Source of the DNA: Candolleomyces eurysporus
Taxonomy: Eukaryota > Basidiomycota > Agaricomycetes > Agaricales > Psathyrellaceae
Direction of reading: 5' to 3'
Assembly: GCA_027579435.1 (NCBI GenBank)
Contig: JANBPK010000866.1
Span: forward strand, 1 to 64,000
DNA length: 64,000 bases
The notes under the pieces were generated by a model, which was given only the letters and a program-made list of their open reading frames with translations, searched no databases and was not told the DNA's origin. Positions within the stretch are counted from its first letter, which is position 1. Each line of letters opens with the position of its first letter. Of the stretch, positions 20,470 to 31,903 are shown piece by piece. The translations under genes were made by a program, and so were the position numbers.

Positions 20470-22418
20470 CAGGATGTGTATAGTCACGCGGTGTGAGAGT
20501 CAGGCTGCACGAAGTCAAAGTGTGAGTTTGTGGGGGTTATTGAGTGAATTAAGAATACTAAGTTCTCAAGTTCTCTCTTAGATACACTCCACGTTACTAG
20601 AAGTACCCTAGTGTACAGCTAGTGAGATTCCTATTCCCAAGTAGTCAAGCCTTATGACCCCTTAAGTTCCTAAGTTCCAAGATAAACTGATAGTTCACAC
20701 TGTGTGAAGTATGAGCAGAAAAACTTGATAGATTCGCTGATAAACACAAGTAAAGATAAAACAACAATGATACGATGATGCCACTCGAGTCAGTAGTTAG
20801 CGTGTGTATATACTACTTTGAGCTGCGTAAAAATAGATAGAGAGACACATGTGATAGACAAGTTCATAGCCAATAATAAGAGTCCAAGCAAAAGATAAAG
20901 AAAAATAGAACTGGGTATTGGTAGAGGCCGCACCAAGATTGTAGCCGCACGAGTCAGGTGCACCTCTGGACGCCAAATTTAGATCACCATTTCCTTTACT
21001 GGTGAAGCCGTGTGAGATGCCGACTGATGATCGAGAGTGGACAGGCATCCTTGCTCTGTGTCCCCTACTCTCGTTGCTAGTCTCAAGCCGCTTGGACAGG
21101 TATGGTTGCCTCACCCAGCATCACCTGCACCTTTTCACCCGATGCCAACGGTCGGTCTGGTCATTCCCTTGACTCAGGACTCAAGCCGCTTCAGTTCCTC
21201 GCGCCGCGTTGGAGTTTATCACAGCCACCCAGCCGTGCCACCAGCCATGGACTTCGTCGTTTCGAAAGACCATTCATGCCGCTCCAGCACTTGTACTCGA
21301 TTAATGTGAAGCCGCCTGATTCCTAGACCTCTGGTCGTGCCGCCTGAGTGTCTGGGCAGTTGCGTGTAAAAGGTATAAGACTTTCTGAAGCCGTTTGAGT
21401 TGAGCCGCCTGACTTTTAGCACGGCGCCAATTCAAGTAGCTTCTCCGGTCAGGGTATAATACAACTGGGGCGGCTTCAAGTTGACAGCCTCGAGTAGCTT
21501 CAACTCTCGTGTCCCTAGAGTCATAGTACTAACTCTTTTCCTTCTCAAGCCACGTGGACCTTATCGATAGCATAGCTATTCTTGTCCTTAGAGACCCAGA
21601 CCGCGTCATCTTTATAGTTTATTATCGTGAAAATTGAACTTATATTCGCTAAAACAAACACGGTTGTATCAACGCGTCTTTCAGCGCCGTCCCTGCTTCA
21701 TCTATCGATATCTTGGCCGTCTCCAGCTGTTTCTTCGTTGCTTCTTGCATCCTTTCATTTGCCAGATCCATTTCCTCCCTTATGCTGTCTTGAACTCTCT
21801 CCATGGGTTCTTTTGAGAAGTCCGCTAGCACCACTGCTAGTGCCTCCAGCAATCTCTTCTCTGTTGATGCCGAGGTCAGTTGCTGCTGTCCCTTCCTTCC
21901 GTTGGTAGCGTGGCGCCGTTGCGCTCATTTCTTTGCCTTGTTGGTCTTGGTATCATATTGTAATGTTTTCTGTACTCTAATTTCGATGCTCTACTTCATA
22001 CTGAGGACCGAGGTGTTGCAGTTGGTGCCTCTTGGTGGGCAGTCCGCGTGCGACTCGGTGATGTACGTTGTGGTAAGAGATCAAAAGAGTCTCGTTGTTA
22101 AAGTTATATCGTGCCAAGACCGTGTTCTCACTTCTGAAGTCGAATCCATGTATTGTCGAAGTCTGTTGTCTATGAAGTTAGCTTCCAAAGCAACAACATC
22201 CAACCTGGTTGAGCCTTAGCTCCCCCCTTGAACTTGCGATTTCCAAGTTTACGCTTTGAAGCCTTAGTCCAGCTTGACTTAGAGCTTTTCACTATACCCT
22301 TGCCCACCTCTTATCGTCTGAAGATACTTGGTGTGTTTGTTTTGTGTGTGTGTTGGTGTTAGAGTTTGGTTTCTTGTCTTGTTGTGATTTGAGCCTTAGA
22401 ACGCGACCTGTGCATCAC
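20470..22418 (+). repeat. LTR-like repeat R3 (about 1.9 kb)
   Basis: Its last ~215 bp (22205-22418: 'ggttgagccttagctccccc' ... 'cgacctgtgcatca') are homologous to the end of R2. The body shares only weak similarity with R2. The region 20930-21480 is rich in repeats of an (A)AGCCGCNTGA-like motif. No credible gene lies inside: the ORFs are short and without motifs. The left boundary is uncertain. The right end cuts off the DUF6589-type gene fragment that begins at 22419. Confidence 0.45.
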
Positions 22419-23790
22419 TGGATTAAAATATTGTGGATATGCCAGGCAAGGTGCTGATCCTGCAGGGACAAGGGTGGCTTGGCAATGTTTTGATTGATTG
22501 GAGTGCCAGAGCTTGGATGGAATGTCTGAGCCTTTTTGTGTAGCTTGAGCAGATAGTCAAAAAGATTGACTTGGTGAACAGGTGCAGTGGGACGTGGGTT
22601 CCGAGGATCCTTGGCCCATAATTCCGCTGAGCATTTCAGTGTATTGAAATTTAACTTAGCTTCACTGCCACCGTCGAAAAGTGGAACAGCTGTTGCAGAC
22701 GTTGCACTGACGAATGCTGAAGTGTGCTCAATAGTTGGCTGTGGTGCAGTGAAATTTATGTCCGAATTGTTGTAAGCCAGAGATGTACACAATGAACGGA
22801 CTGATTGCTTGAGTTTCTGTGTAGCCTTGATCGACAACAAGCGTATGCTATTATGAATGGAGGAAAGGCTGACAGAGATCCCGCCATGTGCAAGTGCTTC
22901 AATAACCTTTTTGGGGACCGATGTTGAGTGGAAGAAGAGACCAAGAATTCCCTGAAGGAAATTACACTTCTGATTGGTGCTGTTTAGCATAATGCTGATA
23001 CATACGATTGTTCTCTGTCTGTTGCTGTGGGTCAGATTCAAATCAAAAGATAAGCCAACTTGCTTACAATTGCCAGTATGGCAGAGTTCCGTTCTGCACG
23101 ACGCCTATGTCACTTTGACTTTCTTGGACTGGACTCTTCCAAACCTGGAGGACCAGAGTCACTATTCGAGATCCCAACTCCTTCAGCACAGGATGTACTG
23201 TCAATCTCCACACTCATTCTGTTGCTTCCACCTGTTTCAGAACCCAAATCCATCCCATCCTCACAATCTGAGAGATTCCCTCCAATTTCACCCAAGTCGC
23301 CCTCTACAGTTGAAGAATAATGGTGTAGCACATCAGAAACGTCTTCCTTGAGCCCAAGCTTCTCCATTCTGACTTCATGAGTTGAGTTTGAGTCCATCAG
23401 CAACCACGTAAGAGTCCAAATGTTTGGTGCTATCAACGTCATCTTCTGTGCTGCGAGGTGCATAAACATGCCATTGACCATTTCGGGAGCTACATGGAGG
23501 GAGTTGAAGTGAAGCCCATTATTTTTGCTTGAAAGGGCTACCATCTCCTGTTGCAGTCAATGTTGGACAATGCCAAAAGCCCACTGGAATACTTTGTCTT
23601 TGTTATGATCATAGAGTGCGTTACAGATTGGAACTGGGTCCCCAAGAATTGCGTCTACCGCCCGATCGGGGGCCTCAGACTGAAGAAAATACAGAAACTG
23701 AAGAAGTGTGCAGCTCCTTGCTTTGAATTCACCCAGCACACGGTGGAACATGAAGGATGGGCAACGGAAACACGCTCATCGATAATCTAA
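22419..23790 (-). pseudogene. Second DUF6589-type gene, N-terminal part, truncated
   Basis: Read on minus, the frame opens near 23790 (FHRVLGEFKARSCTLLQFLYFLQ). It passes a TGA at 23559-23557 after FGIVQH and continues LQQEMVALSSKNNGLHF. After an acidic Ser-rich segment and a probable intron near 23050 it goes on with STNQKCNFLQGILGLFFHS, then the VIEALAHGGISVS and LKCSAELWAKDPRNP blocks. That block order resembles the N-terminal half of another DUF6589 subfamily of agaricomycetes. The ORF stops at 22415, exactly at the end of repeat R3, and the DUF6589 core is absent. R3 therefore either inserted into the gene or replaced its 3' half. The single stop is again TGA. Confidence 0.55.
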
Positions 23791-24264
23791 TTAATCACAA
23801 CGCGTTTCAGAACATGGTTTGCCGGATGGCGGCAGCTCGGATGGGCTTGCCAAACAAGACCACACGGACATTTTGTGCCAGTGGCTCGCTGACCATGGCT
23901 GTGTTCCCTACCTATTCCCTAGGCGTCGGAGTTTGAATCGGTGATGGGACTGCCAAATGCGGTACCGCCCACCATTTCGGGCGCGCATTGAGAAAGAACT
24001 CTTCGTTCGTTCTTCCCCACACCAAGTCTTTGCACACTGCCTGTCCTGCACAATATAAGCCAGCACTGGGAGTGCCAAATCAGCTGGTAGTGTCCCAAAA
24101 CACAAAATTGTGTGTTGAATTGACCAAAAAGTGATTTGTTATGCTAATATTGTAAAATCAGATAGTGCTTGCCATATCTTGGCAAAATCTAACAACCAAA
24201 ACCTGTATTAAAGGCAAGTTTTATGACCTTTGTAGTATGCAGAAAAATTAATACTATGATTAGC
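23791..24264. other. Gene-free stretch upstream of the exonuclease-transposase gene
   Basis: About 470 bp, moderately AT-rich toward its right end, with several 'tgccaaat' repeats (for example near 23950 and 24075). It would contain the promoter and left end of the following element, but I found no inverted repeat matching the sequence after 29014. Confidence 0.4.
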
Positions 24265-27200
24265 ATGAATACTGGAGATAATCCCAATTCTGCATCCAAT
24301 CCTGCACATTTGGGGATCCAAAGTCAATTCTCAATGGACATTGATGTCAATGAGCCCTGCCTGATCAGTCAAGAAGGTGGCCAGATTGTGTAAGTTATCT
24401 TTTATTGCACTCTAGTAGTTACTGAGCTTTACTACAGTGCTGTTACTGTGCCCAGTCACCCTGAATTATCAGGGATTGCTTCTGGTCAAACTCTCACAAG
24501 GCAACGAGGTCGTCCAAAAGGTTCCAAAAATAAGAAAAATATGGCTGACCCTGTTGAGGAAATGTGAGTTCTGCATAACTCTTGTTGATGAATCTACTGA
24601 TATATACCCACTCTTACTCAGGGACATTCTGCCAAAGCGAGGCCCTGGACGGCCAAAGAAGCAGCCAAAGCGGATTGTAACTGAAGTTCATACTATGGTA
24701 TGTTGCATTGTAAATGACTTAACATTTAGATTTACTGGTTTACACAGTCTGGTCCTGTGGCTATTGTCTCTGGCAGTCAGATGGGAAATCGACCACTTGC
24801 CCCTCTATTTCAGACAACACAGCAATCTAGTACCACTCTAGCTGCAGCTCTAGAGACTGACACTCTGCCACTTGCAACTGATGAAGGTGCTTCACTCTCT
24901 GCTGGTGCTGCTCAGCTCATGCTACCTGAGGGCTTCATTCTTCCACAACCTGATCCCACTCGCCAACTTGATCCTGACTTTGAGTCTGATGAATCTGACA
25001 CTGAGGAAGACTCTGAGAGCTTCAGTGACTCAGATACTCTGGGTGGTGATCCCTCAGGTTCTGAATCAGCATTGGGCAATTCTGATGGTCACTCTCATCT
25101 GCCAGGCTTTGTCTTGAAAGCTTTTAGTGCTCATCTGCAGACAATCAAAGCTGCATCTGGGAAAATGTATAACCAATTACAGGGGTTTTGGTTGCCCAGG
25201 CCTGATCCTTACTTTATTCTCTGCAAGCCAGAGTTCCATCCAGAGGATCTCTTGGTTCCAGACTTCTTCTATTGGGATCCACTCTGTTTGGTTGACCAAA
25301 TTCACTGCCCACAGTCACACTGTCTAGGAACCCTAGTCAGGCATGGATATGCAAAATTTCCCAGACAAGTTATTCATGTGGAAGACTCATTCTACTTGAT
25401 AGGGGTGCGGTACAGATGCAATACCTGCCGTCCTGTTCGAACTTTCATGAGCTGGGATAAAGAGATAATGGAATCTCTACCAGAGCCCTTGACTGCTCAA
25501 TTTCCAGCACATCTGACCCATCGTAGTGCTCTGTCTACACAGGTCTTTGCAGTTATGCGCTGCTGCTTCCAGAATGGAATGGGTGCAAAACAGTTTGCTG
25601 ATAGCCTAAATGTTCTCCAACGCCGTAAACATGAGCTCTTAGAGGTCCAGTATCTTCAAACAATACTGCATTGACATAGCTTGGGAGTGGCAAAAGCTTC
25701 TTATTCTCCATTTCCAAAGTTTGAGGCTGGGGCTACTTGTGCACCATCACCTGGATACTGCCGTGACATCTATGACCACTTCATTGAACACTATGACAAG
25801 GATTTTGATCAGTACTCATCTCAGCTGTCCACTAGAGTATTGGCTATTGATCACAGCCATAAGGTCACCAAGCAAATTGCAAAAGTGGAAGGGGAGCCTG
25901 TTTTCAATGCCCTCTTGACCATGACCAATGAATATGGGCAAATCCGTATCTGTGATCTGGTTTTGACAAAACAGCAATCTCAGTATTCCATTGCTTTGAC
26001 CAAAATGCTGGAGTCTAGCAGGCAAAATGGACTTGAGGAACCTCAGGTTGTCTTTACTGATAACATGGCTGATAAGCAAATGCTTGAAGATCACTTACCA
26101 AGCCTGCTGAAGCATATTCACCCTGCTGGGCTAGACAAGCCTCTTTTGTGTCTGCCACAGAATGTAGTGGTTGAAGTCTGCAAGTCAGCTTCAAGAATCA
26201 ATGATGTTGTCCTAGGGCTGGTTGGGTCTCTTGCTGACACTGAAGGGGCAGTACTGACTGTTGGATTGGACTCTGAATGGGATGTGGATATCCAAGCTCG
26301 CCAAAATCGGGTTCCAGACAGAAGAGTGACCTCAATTATGCAGCTTGCCTATGAAAGCCATATTTGGATCTTTCAGGCAAGTTTCAACACTATTATACAT
26401 ACAAGAATATTACTAACTCTTTATTATAGTTGACTGAGCTGCTAAATGCAAAGCAATTTCCAGCACAACTTGCTGCATTTTTGGCCAATCCACAACTCAT
26501 CAAAGTTGGTAAAAATGTTGTTCAAGACTTGAAAAATCTTGAAGAAGATAGCCATTCAGAGACGCCATTTGTTGGTGGAATTGACATTGCTCATCTTGCA
26601 AAGGATAAAGGGATCATTACCAGTTCACGAATGGGTCTGGCTGGGCTATGTGAACAGGTTCTCAACTGCACTTTGGAGAAGACTCTGTCAACTCGAGTTA
26701 GCATTAACTGGTCAAATCCAGAGTTGACTCCATCTCAAATCCAATATGCTGCCTTGGATGTTTGGGCCTCACTTCAAGTATATCTTAAGCTGGCTTCTAT
26801 CAAGGTGCCCACTGCTATAAACTTTGCTGAACCTATTATATCCAAGTTGCCAGTGTTACTTTTCAGTGATGACCGTACACGTGCTATAGCTCGTGGGCAC
26901 ATTTCACCTGAAACTTCAAAGTATACAAGTCTTGCAGGCATTAATGTTACTGCAACACGAGCAGTTGTGGTGATTGAGGAAGTATATGTTCCTGCTGCAG
27001 TTCTCAAGGTTCACCGAGGACTGGCACTTGCAGACAAAGAATTTGGCCCAGTCCCATTTCCAGTTGTTTGTCGGAAAGAGCAAGTGAAATCCTTTGCAGA
27101 GAATGCTGACAATAGAGGTCCCAATACTCAGGAAACAGATACCTCTCAGCAAGCTTGTACTGCTTCCAATCCATTGCAAGAGATAGATGATGTGGCTGAA

Positions 27201-29014
27201 TCCAATTGTATTGGCCAATCTGATGATTTTGCTGGGGTCAATATTGCATTCAGTAATGATACTGCTGTGCCTCCATTGCAGCCAGTTCCAAATATTGAGG
27301 GAGCACAAGCCAACCTCAGCATTGCAGCAGAGATTGCACAAATCATACAGGATATCACAGAGAGTGAGTGGGAAACCACAATCTGCAGCCGTGTTCTTAA
27401 GGATATTTTCCATGTTTTTCACATGATTTCTATTCCCAAAAATCATGGGCTACGGGTTACATTTTCACGAGCATTGCGAGACACTATCTTTATTCCTGAC
27501 CCAGAGGACAAGAAAAGAATTGTTTCATACCTTGCTCGATTGGAAATTCCTATGACATGGGATGAATGCTTGAAATCAAAGCCCAAGTTCATCAAAAAGC
27601 ATTGCAAGCATGTTGTTCCCCCTCCAAAGCAGCTCTATGGACTTGTCTCCAATCTTTTCTCAACATATGGGCCATTGAAAGATGCTCAGACAGGGATGCC
27701 ACTGTTCAATTCAAGTGCAGTCCACACTGCAAAAAATATTCTTGAATTGGTTAGGAAGGGGTACATCTCTGACCCACCAGGTGTCCCACTTTATTACTGT
27801 AATGGAAGAACCAAAGAGGGTCTTCCAAACTACATCTGCTGCCGTGGCACCAACTTCACAGAAGGAGCAGTGCACAGGCCCATTCGGAAAAGCATGCCAT
27901 TCTCAGGAGTTTCACCAAGACACACAGTCAATCGTTTGCAAGACTTCAAGTTCAAACACAATTTGCAAACAGGAACACGTAATATGACTGGTCAGAAATA
28001 CAAAGGCCACTTTGATCTGTGGCTAATCAACAAACATCAAGTGTTGCTGAATGATCCTTTGATCAGACAGTTAATTCCACAAGTGGTTCCTCTGGGAGGC
28101 TGGGTCAATGGCAGTCTATATTTGCAAACAACTGAGATCTTTGGAATTCTTCCTGTTCCCTCTCCAGTACAGACTGCATTTGGCATGCTAACCTACACAC
28201 CTGATCTTCCTCCAGTGAAGCATGGTTATCTTGCAAAGAAGCAAAACACCCGCTTTGCTGTAATAGCAGTCCATACACAAGCAGAGAGAAGCTTGTTTCA
28301 CAAGTTTATGATTTCTGATGCTGCATTCAAATGTGAAGGTGGACCAGACTTCAAGGTTGCCATTCTTAAATGGAACTCAGAAGCAGATGGCAAGACTATA
28401 TTCTACAAGGTATGTGCTTCACCTGTTTGCAATATTTTGCTCATATTGACTCATGTGAACCCCAGTTGCCAGAACAGCTTAAGTCTTATTATTCTACTTG
28501 GGCCATGTCACTCAATTCAAAGCATACACGCAGTGCTACTTTTGTAGCTAGGAAGCCCATTGATGCTCTTATCTATCATCCCAACCGTGGTACAAAAGCA
28601 CCTGCAGTACCCCAGTTTAATACAGCTGAGCGTCCCCTTCCCACTGCTGGTTCGATTGACACCAGTCAATTGGAAGATGCTCTAAATGGCCTTCAACTCT
28701 CACAAATGAGATTTGGATCCACAGACTTGGCACCTTCAAATAGGTTGATATCACACCAGCCAAGTGGCAGTCAATCTCAGCCAGGTGCATTGCATGCAGG
28801 TAGTGCTGGGTCTGAATTGCGCCAGAGAGCAATTCGTAGATGCCAGAAATGTGGGAGAACCACTGGTGAAGGATGTATGGGAAGTTCAGCAGTTAAAAGA
28901 TGTAGGAACCCTTGTGAAGATTGTGGAGATGTGGGGTGTGCAGGGAAAAACAGCAGGAAGAAACAGAAGCATTGCCCCAATGCAGGAAGGCTTCAGGCAA
29001 CTATCAGAGGGTAA
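24265..29014 (+). pseudogene. DDE-type transposase-like protein with embedded 3'-5' exonuclease domain; one TGA
   Basis: Six exons fit: 24265-24389, 24438-24563, 24622-24697, 24748-26376, 26430-28409 and 28466-29014, about 1,494 codons. The fourth intron uses a GC donor. The layout by residue is two AT-hooks (RGRPKGSKNK near 66, GPGRPKK near 92), an acidic linker, and a Cys-containing DUF6729-like block (about 269-340, CPQSHC...CNTC). Then come Asp in VLAIDHSH (474) and Asp in VFTDNMAD (545). A complete DEDDy exonuclease spans about 610-765 (GLDSEWD; GKNVVQDLKNL; QYAALDVWAS). Glu in NFTEGAVHRPIR lies near 1127, and a C-terminal cysteine-rich tail spans 1433-1485 (CQKCGRTTGEGC...CEDCGDVGC). 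The exonuclease thus sits between the second Asp and the putative catalytic Glu. TGA at 25672-25674 is the only break. The function as a transposase is inferred. Confidence 0.75.
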
Positions 29015-30029
29015 GGTGCTGAATTGTGGTTAATGATGTAAATTGTGGTGCATTAATACAGAGAGCTGTTTTCTACACTTGAATTGGCTGAGATGTACTC
29101 ATACTATTGGATAAGAATACCTTTAATGTCAAGGTAGTCTGGTACTGGCAATTTCTGCACCTCTCAAGGCTAAATGATGGGTTCTGGGTTTTTGACTGGT
29201 TTTTGCAAATTTTATTTGGTATCAACAGGTTTGTACACACTTCATGAGCACAGCTAAAAGAAAATAAACAACAGAAATGAGTCAAAAATAACTGTGAACA
29301 TGAAAATATGGGTGGGGCATTAGCCATCTTTGTCAGTATAAAGGATGCAGCATATCAGAGTGTTGAGGGTACCTATTGCAGTTTTATTATGGCTGTTATA
29401 AACCTAGGAGCTACAAAAACATATGACAAGAAACAGAAAATGAGATGATGCCTAACTCACCAAGATGTAGACCTAAACATCTGCCTACCTAAGTTTCCAG
29501 TATGCCCGGACAGGCTGAGCTTTGAGGAAGCATGGTGCTATGTATTATACCTTGATGTAAACGCACAGATTTAGGGAGCTTATTAAGCCAAGAATCAGAG
29601 AGATTGGTTGAGAACTCACCTCATAAAGTCGAAATTACAATGTTGCTTTCTCCTACCCTTTGCTCAGATAATTCAGACGAAATTCTAATACTTGCAGATC
29701 TCCAATCATATCGTGTGAGGGCTCGTTTTACTCGTATCGATTGCACGTTTCAAACGCAAAAAAGAGCGAAAGAAACGGTTGAATATACGGCGAGATATCA
29801 TGGAAACCGCAGGAGAGTGAACCTGCCAGCCTGGAACTTGGGATTACCGAGCAACGGATCAGAGCCCTTATCATATCTTATCAAGATCCGCTAGGGAAAT
29901 CAGAAGAAATGCATTCAGAAAAATGCCTACTCAATGGATTGGTCCAAANTTTTTGTGAGCCTACTCGCAAAAATCTGTGGATGGTTTCTGAATTTTCCTG
30001 GAGTTTTAGGTCCTGTGGTGATTATTTGA

Positions 30030-30063
30030 CGAGGTAGGGAAAGGTAGGGAATTCCCTACCTCG
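30030..30063. repeat. Palindrome GGTAGGGAATTCCCTACC with nested outer arms
   Basis: 30043-30060 is an 18-bp perfect palindrome. An extra GAGGTAGGGA copy just upstream and CTCG just downstream extend it to alternative arms 30030-30040 and 30053-30063. Confidence 0.85.
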
Positions 30064-30290
30064 GTGGCTGTGATCTCAATATTACTAATTTCCCATCTGA
30101 GAACTGCCGCAGGGAACACCGGCAACGCTCTCTTACCCTGACAACAGTCACTACCGGTTTGCCCTATCAAGTGTGAGTTGCTATCAAGGTAGGCTATATC
30201 TCTTCCTCTTCTCTTATTTTTCTCTTTCTCTTCGANTTTTTTAATTTTTTTATTTATATTTTCGAACACACACATCAGTAGCGAGCCGTG

Positions 30291-30379
30291 CCAGTCGCCT
30301 GTGGACGTTACTTTTTCCTCTTTCGGTGAAACGTCGGAAAAATCTGCCAACTCATCCTCCAACGTCCACAGGCGACTGG
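30291..30379. repeat. 19-bp perfect inverted repeat with 51-nt loop
   Basis: CCAGTCGCCTGTGGACGTT at 30291-30309 is the exact reverse complement of 30361-30379. The loop contains 'ggtgaaacgtcgg', which carries a further ACGT core. Confidence 0.9.
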
Positions 30380-30449
30380 TTTGGAGTCTGGGATAGCGCC
30401 AGCGCTCACAAGATTGGATAAAAAGCAAAAGGGGCTAATATATTTTGGA

Positions 30450-30720
30450 GAGGGTCACGTCGCACCTCGAGGATGTGACTCTGCGACACCCCGATTTCAC
30501 ATTGGACGAGGAGAAGTTCAATGTCCCTTTCGTTGTTTATGGGAACATCCCTGAAGGCACCGAGCCTAGGGAGAGGAAGCGGGCTGTCTAAGTGGGCAAG
30601 GCTTGGAGCATCCAGATTCTGGATTGCAGTCTTACATTTTTCAGGGACGGTCGCCGTACTCCGATAGGGAGGATCCGACCTCCCATAACTACAAGGTACC
30701 GGAAAGGGTATATTCCGAGC
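30450..30720 (+). other. Short open fragment of unknown origin
   Basis: From about 30452 the frame reads SHLEDVTLRHPDFTLDEEKF and on through VVYGNIPEGTEPRERKR for about 50 codons, then reaches TAA at 30590-30592. Past the stop, short open pieces continue without recognisable motifs. Its composition looks protein-like, but no start, family or partner exon was found. It may be a captured gene piece next to the duplicated dynactin region. Confidence 0.25.
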
Positions 30721-30833
30721 ATTGAAGCCAGGACTAGGTAGGAACTCACGAAGACCACAGAAGAGCTACACCTGAGCCTTTTGTTAGTGAATAGAACTGT
30801 GACTGTAGAATACGCTTTGTGTAGTACTCACAA

Positions 30834-31562
30834 TTATGCTCCTTCTCCTCTCCTCAGCCTATTAAACTTGGGCAACATCTCCCTAAGATACTCGGCGTGC
30901 TTTCTCCTCAAATCCGCTTCCTGCACCCTGCCTCGCCCACTCCATTTCCGCCTTTCAGCTTCAGGACCGTAGATGACGGTGTAATCATCCAACACTTCGT
31001 CTTCGATAGGCACCACGAGACACGCCGCGCCGATGACACAGTAGGACGATATTCGGACGGTGTGATGGATTCTAGATCTTGTGGATATGGTGTTGAAGTC
31101 GCCTATACTCGGGCACTCGACACCTATTAGTTGGGAAAAGCAACCGTGCGTGAGCGTAGGGGTCATGATATCTGCAACGTCGCACTCACGGCAGCCAATC
31201 TCGAACAAATTGTCGTCTCCTATCCGCATAACCTCTTTCCGCCTGTCGTCGTGGTAAATCAGCATGATAAGCCCTCAAACAAGGTCAGCGAGAGACGAAG
31301 AGTCTCCTCACCTGTTTACGATGATCGTTGCTTCTTCAATGATACATCCAGCACCAATGACGATAGGACCTGCAATGGCGAATATCGTAGCCTTCGGATG
31401 GACAATAGTACCTGTAGACAACGTTGAGTGAATCTTCTGGTGCGCTGGAGGAGCCTCGGATGTAAAGACGCACCTGCACCTATGGTAATGTCCCCCTTCA
31501 GTTCAACATCCTGGCACACAACCGCTTTCGAATGGATCGTGAATTTGTCACGTCTAAACGTC
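30834..31562 (-). CDS. Dynactin subunit 6 (p27) homolog, copy 1
   Basis: Dynactin p27 is a left-handed beta-helix (hexapeptide repeat) protein of the pointed-end complex of dynactin, the cofactor of cytoplasmic dynein. The spliced frame reads FTIHSKAVVCQDVELKGDI, then HPKATIFAIAGPIVIGAGCI, and further on EIGCRVECPSIGDFN. It ends HTVRISSYCVIGAACLVVP..., then a charged helical tail (RRKHAEYLREMLPKFNRLRRGE). Three introns are supported by frame: one beginning GTGCGTC after ITIGAG; one ending at CGACGACAG near 31245 with a CTGAT branch point; and one of 66 nt starting GTGAGTGCG and ending CTAATAG. The first codons are uncertain: ATG TTC TTT GGA lies in a different frame from the first exon, so the 5' end needs transcript data. 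It is duplicated at 33865. Confidence 0.8.
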
Positions 31563-31903
31563 CAAAGAACATCAGGATTCTAGCTCTTTCATTCAGGGGA
31601 GTAAAGCACAACACATTGGTGGCATTCCGAGGGGGGGGTGGGAAGTGTGGTCGTGGTGGTTAGAGAGTGAGCCGCGTCTCGGCTGCAACTGCCTTCGCAC
31701 GATTTCGCATTGGGCGCTCACGACGGTGTTAGTACAGTCTACAAGTCTTTGATTGGTACAAGCGAATCGAAACACTACGGACTGCGACCACAGGCAAGAT
31801 TTGAGTACATATTCCGCTCCTTCAAAACCACCGGATCGATCCCCACCCGGCCTTATCGACATCCCCACCGTCGTTCCGCTCTCCTAAGCGACGTGGATAA
31901 AAG

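Larger units (their letters stand above)
29015..30440. other. Gene-free, low-complexity and palindromic region
   Basis: About 1.4 kb without a credible gene. The ORFs present (29604-29894 plus, 30006-30428 minus) have no motifs, and the minus one spans an N at 30236. It contains an 18-bp perfect palindrome at 30043-30060 and a 19-bp inverted repeat at 30291-30379, so it probably holds remnants of small foldback elements. Confidence 0.5.

Noticed and set aside
20470..22418. Complete LTR retrotransposon
   Set aside because: No gag, protease, reverse transcriptase or integrase motif occurs between R2 and R3 (the interval holds an ordinary NADH dehydrogenase gene), so these are treated as separate LTR-like repeats.
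24265..29014. KDZ-type transposase assignment for the large DDE/exonuclease protein
   Set aside because: The CxC/KDZ signatures were not recognised, and the DUF6729-like block plus embedded exonuclease indicate a different group. No TIRs were found to decide.
29604..29894. 96-codon plus-strand ORF
   Set aside because: No motif, no splice partners and no similarity to any neighbour. It lies in a region of palindromes and low-complexity sequence and is likely a chance ORF.
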